Positions 57,401 through 64,000 of a DNA stretch of 64,000 nucleotides are shown here, in pieces; positions within the stretch are counted from its first letter, which is position 1, and each line of letters starts with the position of its first letter. Origin of the DNA: Holacanthus passer (lineage: Eukaryota; Chordata; Actinopteri; Pomacanthidae); NCBI GenBank assembly GCA_025331565.1, contig JAFREQ010000049.1:1584501-1648500 (forward strand), given 5' to 3'. Under the pieces are notes generated by a model that was given only the letters and a program-made list of their open reading frames with translations, was not told the origin of the DNA and searched no databases. Made by a program: the position numbers and the translations under genes.

Positions 57401-60400
57401 CCGGCACCTTTGCAGGTATTTGGTCATTAACCAAAGTGTTTTACTAACTGAAATTGTGCCTGGACTCAGTCCCTTCCAGACATGTTTTAAGACATATAAA
57501 AATAATCTGCTTTGAATAATAATTTCTGATGTTCTCGCTCATCGAAGAATCTAGGGATACGTGAATGTGTCATTCAGTGTATGTGTACTAGATGCTTCAA
57601 GTTTCCACATCAAACTTGTGTAAATTGCATACTGGAACGCAATAGCTTCCAAACTAGTTGTGATGTCACAAAAAACTGGTTGGTACGTACACATCTTAAA
57701 ATCCAATTTCAGCACAGAACTGTTCCCCCTTCAGAAGATAAGTGTGAAAACAGCAACACTGCTCATACATCATTGTATACAGTGAAGCTCAAACAAGTGA
57801 GATGCGTCAATGTCATGTAAAACATGTCAAAATAATTCATTTCATTCTACTTAAAAAGACTCTTTTGCTATCTCAGTGTTTTTGCGACTTTACACCTGTC
57901 ATGATGAAAGTGTCCAACCATGGGCAGCATTGGGGGGAGAGAGAGACATAGAGAGAGAGATCAGCCATCAATGAACCTAATGATAATAAATAGTCTTTTC
58001 AGGGGGTTTGTGATGCTCAGAAAAATGTATTCCCTCTTTTACCTCCTTTTCCAAAATTGCTCTTTGGGCTACGTGATGAATGCAGAAGTTGCAACACCCC
58101 ATGTGACTTCTTTGCTAAAATTGCTTCACAGGGGTCTTAGGGTGGGTGGATGATTGGGGGTTTTTTTGTCTTCACTGCCTGGTAGTCAAAACTGCAAAGA
58201 CCGGTACCAGGTTGTTAAGGCCCAGTTGTTAAGAATCAAAACACTGGAGCTACAAATTAATATCACTGAAAAAAATGCACCATTTCCTCCTGTTTGAATA
58301 ACCTTGGCTAAAAACTACATGCCTCAGTAGATGGCGCGGGGGTCCAACAATATTTTGGGAGCTTTTCAAGAAGAAGATTATTAAAAGTTTTCAGGATTTA
58401 AAGAATCAATATGGCTTAAACAATCATTTTTATGTCTTCAAATGAGACATTATATGGAGCAAATTATAAAAATTTAAATATGGATGAGCTAGAGGCAGGA
58501 ATTATTAAATTGTCTATTTTAGCATATGAATCAGAATCAGGTAAAAAAAAAAATCTCAAAATTGTATAAAGAAGTGGAAAAATTAAAAGGTAACAATACA
58601 TCATATATTAAAGAAAACAACCTGCTCCCTCTCATGGAGACAGTATAGTTGGAAGAACATAGTGAGATATTTTATTACACCAATACAAAGGAAAGATGTT
58701 GGAGATATGTGGAGAAAATAAAGCATCATTTCCATATCTTTTGTGAATGCCCCTCTATTAGACCTTACTGGCAGGGTTTAAAGAACTGCATTGAGAATTT
58801 TGAAATGGGAACTTCCATTTACATTTGATGTTTTGTACTTGGGAAAAATGGATAAGAGAATAACAAATCCAGGAGAAAAATATATATTCAGAATAATGTT
58901 AGTTGCGGGTAAAAAAGCCATCACCAGGAAGTGGCTGAAAATGGATGCACCTAAAACGGAGGATTGGGTTGAAGTGATGCATAATATTTATATGATGGAA
59001 AGGTTAACTTTCTCTGCTAGACTAGTGTAGCACCTCAGCACCCTATGCCACGTATCAGTTACTTTAACTCACCTTTATCAAGAATGATGGGGTGTTTGAA
59101 TCGTTGTCAGGTAGATACCAGGAAGGTTTACCTATGTTGAATGAAGTTCAAGTACTCTGACTGCACTCTGATTACTAGAAAAAATAACACTTAACACTAG
59201 ATATGTACTTTAACCACGGTTTTAACCCCAGACAACGGCTTTAAATGAAAAACAGTTTACTGATTGTTTGTTTTTCAAATAACACAAATAAAATATACTC
59301 TCACTCTCACACTAGAATGAAATAAAAAAAATATTGCTTAGACTCTTTAAAATATACAAATAATAAACTCTCAAGAATAAACAAAAATACCTTCTGCAAA
59401 AATCAGCAAATCAATCCATTTCTTTCCTCAGACAATGCACAAACTAATTGGCTTATAAGTATGTGTTGAAAGGCTCCAAGATGGAGAAACAGTCAGAAGT
59501 AGGCCTACCAGAAGCTCCACCACGTCCCAAAAATCCCGCTCCCTGCAGTCCTCTGAACGAGAGAGCGGCTCCGTACAGCAGGGCCTCCGCGCCGGTGCAC
59601 AAAGTCTCTCCTCCCACGTAGCCAGAGGTGCAGCTGGGCTTTACCTGGTCACCAAGTGCGCTATCTGGAATCCTCTCGTCCGTCTCCTCTCCTCCGGTGC
59701 AGGCAGTAGGCTACAGACCAGGGTGCTAGCTGGCTTTAGCGCCAAACAAAAGTTCAAGGTCGCGGCGCTAGCTTAGCGGCTAACAACTATTAGCTGACTA
59801 TTAGCTGAAGGGCTATCAGCTCGGCCAAAAAAACCACAATAAACTTCAGCAAACTAAAATAACCTACGGCACTAAACTTAGTGCAGCAGCAGTAAGGACT
59901 CACTGTGCGTTTATACTGCAGGGATACTTTTATCCAAATGCCTTCATCACCACAATAGTCCTTGATACATGTTCAGTTTCTCACCCCCTCTTCTCTCTCC
60001 ATACACCTTCGTTTTCCCGCATCTCCATATCTCGCACACCGCTCTCTCTCAGTCTCTGTTCTTACTCTGGCCAATTGCCACAGGTAACTCTGATTGCCAC
60101 ATCAAGCAACCAATAAAAGAACAGGAACAAAAGTAAAGGTACAATCTGTGGTTTTTTTAATCCTTCAATATTGTTTAGAACTGCTTATTTTAACTACACA
60201 ATAAACTTTTACATCTTAGGAAATAAGAAATGAGCATAATCTCTTAGTTAACCATTTAGTATTTTCAGTTTAATTTCCTTAATGAATACTCTCCATGTAA
60301 AGTTATTAGGAACTAGCTAGTGTATTTTAATCCCTTTTTTCTACACTACACTTTTTTTCTACACTAGAATCAGATAAATTTAAGAATTTCTGGGAAAACC

Positions 60401-63400
60401 AGGTTGATTTTGTTTCACCATTGAGAGTGATTTTATCTTGTAAAGCACTGTATCATATGGGCCCCTTGGTTCTTGCTACAAAACTAACTGTTCATTCTTC
60501 ACAAGATTATGTTCTTCATTATCCTCCATCAGGAGAAAAAGGACTGTAAGAAGGAGTGAAAATAGGGATAGAAGTGAAAAAAGTATTTTAACTTGCCTTT
60601 GATTTATCTATTTTTTGTTTTTTGTATGGATAAATGTGTGGTTAGGTTTATTTATGTTTCTGATCTCCTGTAGGGAGTATTTGTATGTTGGCTATGTCTA
60701 GAAAACATGTATACGTGATGTACCATGCTGATGGGATAATGATGTTGCGAATTAATTTTTAAAAGTTAATTTAAAAAACTACAGTACCTGTTTCAGGAAA
60801 ATACCTAGGCTTAATAAAAGAAACTATGTATTTGTGACCTGTTCATAAAGTCTCCATTATGAACCAATGGGCTTGCAACTTAGAACCAGACACGTTAGTG
60901 AAGGCAAACAGTATTGACTAGCACATTTTTAGTTTTGGTCTTTTCACTGTATTTGCTGACAGTAAGAAGAATATAATATATATACATATATATATAGTAT
61001 ATATATGCCAACCTTATCCTTCAATAGCAAGGAATCCTTTTGTGCAAGAACGTGAAACTGCCCCTTAACTTTATTATGTACTTATGTACTAATGTTTTTT
61101 TTGTAATTCTGTGGTTTAGGAGTGAATGAAACCACAGTTGCTGACCACTAGAGATTAACCTGTGACAGCAGTTTTGATAAAAGTCCAATCCCACTAAATA
61201 ATTTGTAGCCTCTCTAATATGTAAGATGTTACATAACCGTCTTCTTTACGTTCCTGTTTTTGTGATGATTGCAAACAACATGCAAACATGCAAAATAGGG
61301 GAAAAACAAAAGAGAGATATGTTACAGATGTGTTACAGCATCAGCCGAAAGAGTGGTGTGTCAGCAACAGCATCAGGAGCCCAGAAATTCCCATTCGACT
61401 GTGACACATGCAGCCCTGACACACCCATACTGAGAACTGAGCAGTCTGGACGGCCAGGTCAATTCTCAGTATGGGTGTGTCAGGACTGCATGTGTCAAAC
61501 ACGACAAAAATCAGAAACAAAATGATTCATCAGTAATCTTCTGACATTTTAGACAGATTGTGAAACAACAGTCTGTTCATAAAAGATTAATGTTACAGTT
61601 CATGGATGGTCTGCGGTCTGTCAGTTAGACCACCACTTAAGTCTGGACTAAAATATGTCAACAGCTATTGGATGATTTGCCATGAATTTTTTTTTTTTCA
61701 AACCCATTCATTGCAATTCTATTCCTGTCCACCAGATGCCATCTAACTATTTCCCATTATGTCCCAGTCACCTCACTCCCACATCCAATCACTCCATCCT
61801 GCCCTGCAATAACCCCTTTCCCTCTAGTTCAACTCACCTGGTCTTCCCGCCAACTTCCTCACCTGTTCCCGCTTCTCCTCATCAGCCCTGCAGTTGGCTG
61901 ACAGCCCACCTGCTTCCCATTATCATAATCAGCCCGGTCCTGTTAATATCTGCTAGTACTCCTACTGTTTCATGCATCTCATCATCTCATCATTTGCTGT
62001 CTAACCTATGTCATCTGAAACCTGAAATCTGTTATGTGTACCTGGCAGGTAATCCAGAATTTTGAACTTCGCCTGTCCTTTTGGCACAAAATTGGTACAG
62101 ACATTCATGTTCCCCTAGATGATTCATTGTAATAACTTTGGTGATCCCTTAACTTTCCATATAACACCACTGTCAGGTCATACCTGCCAAATGAATGACA
62201 TTCCCATCAGCCTCAGATGTAATTTGTGTTTAGTGCTACTTTGCATCTTAGCAAATGATGCTTATCTAATACAATGACCACGGTAAAGATTAACTCCTCC
62301 ATCAACATGTTGGTGTCATCATCATGAATGCAGACACATGCTAACGTTAGCATTTAATTCAGTTACAGCTGACACGAAGTGTCAATTTTGAGTCCATTGG
62401 TTGAGCTTCACATAGCCCTTAGTCGTGTTTCTGTTAAGGTCCCATTGTCACGGGGTCCGTCTGAGGTCTTTTCCATATGCTGCTGTCTGGTTGACCTTAG
62501 TTAATAAAGTCCTGGGTTTCTTTAATTGCTCTAATTTCGCCATTATATATGTTGTACAGACATGAAGTTGCCATCAGGATGAATTCTAATTACTTTGGTG
62601 ATTCTTCTCATCTAGCGCCATCATCTGATCGAAATTTTTATTGTCCAATACTTTGGTTTATAAGTAATAAAAACTAATTAAGATGCTGAACATTGTAAAC
62701 TTTACACCTGATTTATGTCAGTCTCTTGGTATTGTCATTGTGCATATGTTACCCCTGCTAGCATAGCTGTAGACTTAGTTTTGCACAATAAAGCTCATGC
62801 TCAAAATAGGTGATTGCAGTTGTGGCAAGGATCAAAACCAAATAAGGCAGTCCAAACCAGGCAAACAAATCGAACAGGCAAGGTCTGGGAAAAGTAAGCA
62901 AAATCCAAAAACACAAGGAATAAACACTAGAAAAGGCTGGAACACTTTGTACAAGGTACACAAGGGGGTTGGGGTGTGTGACAAAGGCACAAAGGCAGGT
63001 AAGGGTAAACTAACTAAACGCACCTGAGAACATACTCTCAACATAAAACAGGAAATAGTTAAACTACAACCCCAAACTATGATGTTTATGTTTATTGTAT
63101 TTATGTTATTTCAGTCAAAATTTTGTCATTTGCATTGTCATATGGCTGAGAGATCTTATGGTGTGATTGAGTGCTTGTGGGAATGAAGCAAATTCATATT
63201 TATTTCTTTGAAAACTTGTAATATGCTTTGGAATTCATACTACATCATAGCTGTCGCAAGTAATCCTTTGTCTTACTCGCTGAAAGTTCACTGTTTTTGA
63301 TGCAGACTTATCTGTTGTGCTACAAAACATTTTGCCATCTGCCTGATCCCAACATTTTTACAACACAGATGTGACTCATCTACATTCTTTTCCCTGTGAC

Positions 63401-63855
63401 TTTATCATTTTAGATCCGTGAATCCAAGCTCTAGTCCTCTCCAAGCAGGCATAGCTGCTGTCCCTGGCGCAGTCCCAGAAGATGACTCCACTCTTTTGTC
63501 TGATATAGATGGTGGCTGTTTGAAGCAATCACAAGCAGGTGATGTATCAAGTGGTGGCAGTCTTCAAACTTGCCCAGAGCATGCAGGGTCAGGCCGTGAT
63601 GCAGTTGAGCTTCAAGATTTCAGGGCCCAAAACCGCCGTTTACTGCCCAATTTAAAGAATCCTCTACATGTCATTGATGGGCCTGAACAGCGCTACTTCA
63701 TCGGCATCATTGACATTTTCACAGTCTACAGCTTTAAGAAGAGGCTGGAGCATTTGTGGAAGAGGCTGAGACATCCAGGAAGGTCCTTCTCCACCGTCAG
63801 TCCACAGACTTACTGCCTCAGGTTATGTCACTGGGTACAGGACCATACTAAGTAG
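45271..63855 (+). CDS. pip5kl1: pip5kl1, phosphatidylinositol-4-phosphate 5-kinase-like 1, full gene model
   Basis: Nine coding exons join in phase: 45271-45486, 52712-52762, 52868-53022, 53483-53607, 55754-55788, 55887-55942, 56067-56179, 56840-57002 and 63414-63855, giving 451 residues (human about 394). The PIPK fold spans roughly residues 60-451: GLFEIDQQHEFYSLTCMMKE, SKSKADFFLTNDKRFFLKTQ (ATP-site Lys in FFLK), YFIVMQSVFY, the DLKGS-like YDIKGCEVSRW, NVLDYSLLLAHQ (PIPK DYSLLLG motif), EQRYFIGIIDIF and FSTVSPQTY at the activation-loop position. Mammalian PIP5KL1 has little intrinsic kinase activity and is thought to act as a scaffold that recruits type I PIP kinases. The extra length is a 58-residue Ser/Gly/Asp-rich insert in the last exon before RAQNRRLL. 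Start: ATG directly after the acceptor; a second ATG lies two codons on. AATAAA at 63911. Confidence 0.93.
46150..46430 (+). repeat. Common fish repeat with an internal foldback
   Basis: Contains 'cacacattcatacactgatcacagaggctgccatgcaaggtg', 'tgctcatcaggagcaa' and 'ttgcccaaggacacttcgacatgcagactgg', the familiar 3' part of an abundant fish repeat, followed by a perfect 19-bp-arm inverted repeat (46346-46388). Confidence 0.6.
46346..46388. repeat. Perfect 19-bp inverted repeat with 5-base loop
   Basis: Left arm AGACTGGAGGAGCTAGGGA (46346-46364) and right arm TCCCTAGCTCCTCCAGTCT (46370-46388) are exact reverse complements around TTCGT. Confidence 0.95.
46490..46832 (+). repeat. Unnamed diverged repeat, copy 2
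   Basis: Partner of 12895-13262 (shared blocks listed there). The right boundary is set by 'gaaacccacagctaactcactgagtccatgg'. Confidence 0.55.
48690..49760 (+). pseudogene. Tc1-like transposase relic, interrupted by hAT copy B
   Basis: The left part (about 48690-48974) decodes to PFIHCHHLMLRHDNAWAHVA and RICTQF, including the second Asp (HDN) of the DD34D transposase triad. It then loses a segment after 'cccggaag' and continues NSAQPL, stop, SEPTLHRPQS. The right part resumes at 49671 with the duplicated GCCACAGT and 'caacctgatcaagcctatgtgaaggagatgtgtgaggcag', the normal 3' coding end of Tc1. Several stops; dead. Confidence 0.82.
48975..49670. mobile_element. Non-autonomous hAT element, copy B
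   Basis: Ends CAATGTTGGGACTAACGCGT and AAGTAACTTGCCCAACACTG are imperfect inverted repeats. Perfect 8-bp target duplications GCCACAGT flank it (48967-48974, 49671-49678). It lacks a segment of about 45 bp carried by copy A, between 'ggaagcaa' and 'cggagtgccgctcc'. Confidence 0.9.
50520..51280. repeat. Diverged interspersed repeat of uncertain class
   Basis: Text such as 'cagacaagcaggctggtgcacaaccatgaagtttttaaacac', 'ctgttccaagtcagcac' and 'ttctgaatctcattcaactgat' parallels a common teleost repeat with 'aggctggtgcaggaccattaagtgctttaaa'. Heavily mutated. Confidence 0.35.
51636..51886 (+). mobile_element. 5' fragment of a common fish DNA transposon
   Basis: Starts 'gtatatgcaaaagtatgtggacacccgaacat' and continues 'gggattgttttcccaccattcagccacaagaacattaatg', 'ggcattccagttcatcccaaaggtgttgcatggggtta'. 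The right half is missing. Probably Tc1/mariner-like, but the class is not certain. Confidence 0.6.
52712..52762 (+). CDS. pip5kl1: pip5kl1 coding exon 2
   Basis: Acceptor 'gtctcccactctag', donor AAG|GTATGT. It encodes the 17 residues NELSDDDFRLEVTQIHK. Confidence 0.92.
52847..52867 (+). promoter_or_regulatory. UG repeat forming the 3' splice site of pip5kl1 exon 3
   Basis: (TG)9 T followed directly by the acceptor AG. There is no pyrimidine tract between the repeat and the exon. Confidence 0.8.
52868..53022 (+). CDS. pip5kl1: pip5kl1 coding exon 3
   Basis: Donor TGAC|GTGAGT. It encodes DFTMETFAGPVFASLRSSLG, EYQQSLCSESCYLQFISNS and KSKADFFL. The length of 155 bp is not a multiple of three, so skipping would shift the frame. 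Confidence 0.93.
53023..53482. other. pip5kl1 intron 3
   Basis: A short duplication 'gaataaaagtgtagaataaaa' near 53351-53386; otherwise nothing. Confidence 0.6.
53483..53607 (+). CDS. pip5kl1: pip5kl1 coding exon 4
   Basis: Acceptor 'tttgaacttctag', donor CTAG|GTACAC. It encodes NDKRFFLKTQNKREIKFLLA and the helical HLRKYPHSLLVKFL; the Lys of FFLK aligns with the ATP-binding Lys of PIP kinases. Confidence 0.93.
54270..54345 (+). mobile_element. Internal fragment of a hAT-type miniature element
   Basis: 'cagatcctttactgagtaaaagtacc' and 'caacaatgtaaaaatactctattacaagtt' are the usual 3' half of the element whose 5' end is at 12714. Confidence 0.55.
54970..55145 (-). mobile_element. tRNA-derived SINE-like remnant
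   Basis: On the minus strand the order is a B-box-like 'gggtcaattccagcctgggcc', then 'ctacatgtcgtcccc', a CT-rich run and 'ctgtctctctccagctgtcactatctc'. This is a common fish repeat whose intact copies have 'gggttcgaatcc'. The A box is not clear. Confidence 0.5.
55754..55788 (+). CDS. pip5kl1: pip5kl1 coding exon 5 (35 bp)
   Basis: Acceptor 'ctgttttttcaag', donor GAAG|GTACAA. It encodes VHRIKIPHRRK, matching the G-V-H segment of PIP kinases. Confidence 0.9.
55887..55942 (+). CDS. pip5kl1: pip5kl1 coding exon 6
   Basis: Acceptor 'gccctttgcag', donor CCAG|GTAAGT. It encodes KYFIVMQSVFYPDDRINA; the family motif is YFIVM.S.F. Confidence 0.93.
56067..56179 (+). CDS. pip5kl1: pip5kl1 coding exon 7
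   Basis: Acceptor 'gtattgccag', donor CTGG|GTAAGG. It encodes YDIKGCEVSRWTEPAPEGSQ and VLKDLNF; DIKGC stands where active PIP kinases have DLKGS. Confidence 0.93.
56180..56839. other. pip5kl1 intron 7
   Basis: No recognised repeat. 'ccacagggggtgcc' at 56724 is a weak CTCF-like match. Confidence 0.55.
56840..57002 (+). CDS. pip5kl1: pip5kl1 coding exon 8
   Basis: Acceptor 'tgtatgcatgcag', donor AAAA|GTCAGT. It encodes RPWLLRQVEIDTQFLRRLNV and LDYSLLLAHQPLHHDERH. Confidence 0.92.
58375..60540 (+). pseudogene. L1/Tx1-type LINE ORF2 C-terminal relic, interrupted
   Basis: Broken frames give FQDLKNQYGLNNHFY, RYFITPIQRKDVGDMWRK-like text, HFHIFCECPSIRPYWQGL (a Cys/His C-terminal motif) and then the open frame 58791-59024 with YIFRIMLVAGKKAITRKWLK and WVEVMHNIYMMERLTFSARL. 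The last matches the conserved 'KKAITRKWLK...ME.ITFSLRL' end of L1-like ORF2. It is cut at 59025 and continues at 60368 with SDKFKNFWENQVDF and a stop near 60548. Reverse-transcriptase motifs are absent (5' truncation) and stops occur before 58791. Confidence 0.8.
59026..60363. mobile_element. Probable solo LTR inserted in the L1 relic
   Basis: A 1338-bp insert begins TGTAG and ends CTACA (the TG...CA rule with a 5-bp inverted end) and is flanked by CTAG direct repeats (59022-59025 and 60364-60367). Removing the insert and one CTAG makes the L1 reading frame continuous, which fixes the boundaries. It has a GC-rich core (59530-59800), a pyrimidine-rich segment and several AATAAA-like signals, but no coding motif or second LTR. 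Superfamily and orientation are unknown; a non-LTR insert is possible. Confidence 0.6.
60973..61010. repeat. TA-rich low-complexity tract
   Basis: Alternating TATATA with short interruptions. Confidence 0.85.
61402..61497. repeat. 35-bp-arm inverted repeat (34/35 paired) with 26-base loop
   Basis: Arms 61402-61436 and 61463-61497 are reverse complements except at one position (61414 C). The left arm starts TGACACATGCAGCCCTGACA and the right arm ends CAGGACTGCATGTGTCA. In a minus-strand transcript the odd pair would be G-U, so that RNA would fold without a mismatch. No similar sequence flanks it and no target duplication is evident. Confidence 0.97.
61660..62390 (+). repeat. Interspersed repeat copy 3, split by an insertion
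   Basis: 'gctattggatgatttgccatgaa' (61668-61686) and 'ttggtacagacattcatgttcccctagat' (62090 onward) are adjacent parts of the repeat seen at 10310. Between them lie about 370 bases (61700-62065) of C/T-rich text ('cctcactcccacatccaatcactccat', 'gcttcccattatcataatcagcccggtcctg'). The 3' part ends 'acatgctaacgttagcattta'. Confidence 0.5.
62550..62790 (+). repeat. Interspersed repeat copy 4
   Basis: 'gccatcaggatgaattctaattactttggtgattcttctcatctagcgccatcatctgatcgaaat', 'tccaatactttggtttataa' and 'ctagcatagctgtagactta' follow the order of the family. Confidence 0.6.
63414..63855 (+). CDS. pip5kl1: pip5kl1 coding exon 9 with stop
   Basis: Acceptor 'tttatcattttag'. After SVNPSSS comes a poorly conserved Ser/Gly/Asp-rich segment, then FRAQNRRLLPNLKNPLHVID, EQRYFIGIIDIFTVYSFKKR and RSFSTVSPQTYCLRLCHW; TAG at 63853-63855. 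Confidence 0.93.
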
Positions 63856-64000
63856 ACCCTGGATGAGTGGTGAAGACTTTCCATCAACTCTCACTGAGCA
63901 TGTTCTAACAAATAAATGGTTAACCAAAGTCTGCACACATGCACACACATGAAAGTTGCATTCATCTACAGATGTAGATGAACTTAAACTTGACAAACTG
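63856..64000 (+). other. pip5kl1: pip5kl1 3' UTR start with polyadenylation signal
   Basis: AATAAA at 63911-63916, 56 bases after the stop. If used, the UTR is very short. The window ends soon after. Confidence 0.6.

Larger units (their letters stand above)
57003..63413. other. pip5kl1 intron 8, 6.4 kb
   Basis: Contents: an L1-type ORF2 relic (58375-60540) split by a probable solo LTR (59026-60363), a TA-rich tract at 60973-61010, a 96-bp hairpin (61402-61497), common repeats (61660-62390 and 62550-62790) and a further repeat fragment to about 63040. The part 57120-58370 shows nothing recognised. Confidence 0.65.

Noticed and set aside
59022..60367. CACTA/EnSpm element suggested by 'cacta' and 'tagtg' near the junctions
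   Set aside because: The pentamers are in the wrong order for CACTA termini, and the TG...CA ends with CTAG duplication explain the junctions better.
1..64000. CRISPR arrays, riboswitches, operons or phage-type defence systems
   Set aside because: The window is vertebrate nuclear DNA; repeats are transposons and microsatellites without regular spacers, and genes are intron-split with their own promoters.

Overview
The window is nuclear DNA of a bony fish. The genes are split into short exons with GT-AG introns, spread over 64 kb and separated by intron and intergenic DNA full of decayed transposons of kinds common in teleosts (Tc1, hAT, pogo, Penelope-like, L1-type and other LINEs, long CA/CT microsatellites). 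A percomorph is likely from the repeat mix, but that is inference. There are no prokaryotic features and no CRISPR; no tRNA or rRNA gene was recognised.

Three protein genes, all on the + strand, can be built exon by exon with consistent splice phases: fam102a/eeig1 (coding 5834-27412, 11 coding exons, 400 codons), dpm2 (33155-35457, 4 exons, 83 residues) and pip5kl1 (45271-63855, 9 coding exons, 451 residues, with a predicted non-coding leader upstream). The same three genes are neighbours on human 9q34.11, so this is a conserved vertebrate block. It is not an operon: each gene has its own likely promoter and the functions differ (an NT-C2 domain protein, the regulatory subunit of dolichol-phosphate-mannose synthase, and a divergent PIP-kinase-like scaffold). 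At the left edge (205-1136) is the broken 3' end of a fourth, unnamed gene resembling a multi-copy family of uncharacterised fish proteins.

Region by region: 1-5100 holds the gene fragment and old DNA-transposon pieces. 5120-27412 is fam102a; its 13.5-kb first coding intron carries an antisense Penelope-like element with a GIY-YIG tail and a hammerhead-like motif, a LINE reverse-transcriptase relic and several old repeats, and its intron 8 carries hAT copy A. 27413-33047 is the fam102a 3' flank or UTR. 33048-35632 is dpm2. 35633-38700 is intergenic with a 360-bp CA/CT tract. 38137-45270 is the predicted pip5kl1 leader, interrupted by a complete but dead 2.5-kb pogo-type transposon with TA target duplication. 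45271-63916 is pip5kl1; its introns hold a Tc1 relic split by hAT copy B, an L1-type ORF2 relic split by a probable 1.3-kb solo LTR, and a 35-bp-arm inverted repeat.

The most noteworthy signals are the near-perfect hairpin at 61402-61497, the two nested insertions with exact target duplications, the hammerhead/GIY-YIG element, the repeated octamers at both ends of the pogo element, a UG repeat directly against a pip5kl1 splice acceptor, and GC-AG introns. I found nothing that amounts to a new multi-gene system.
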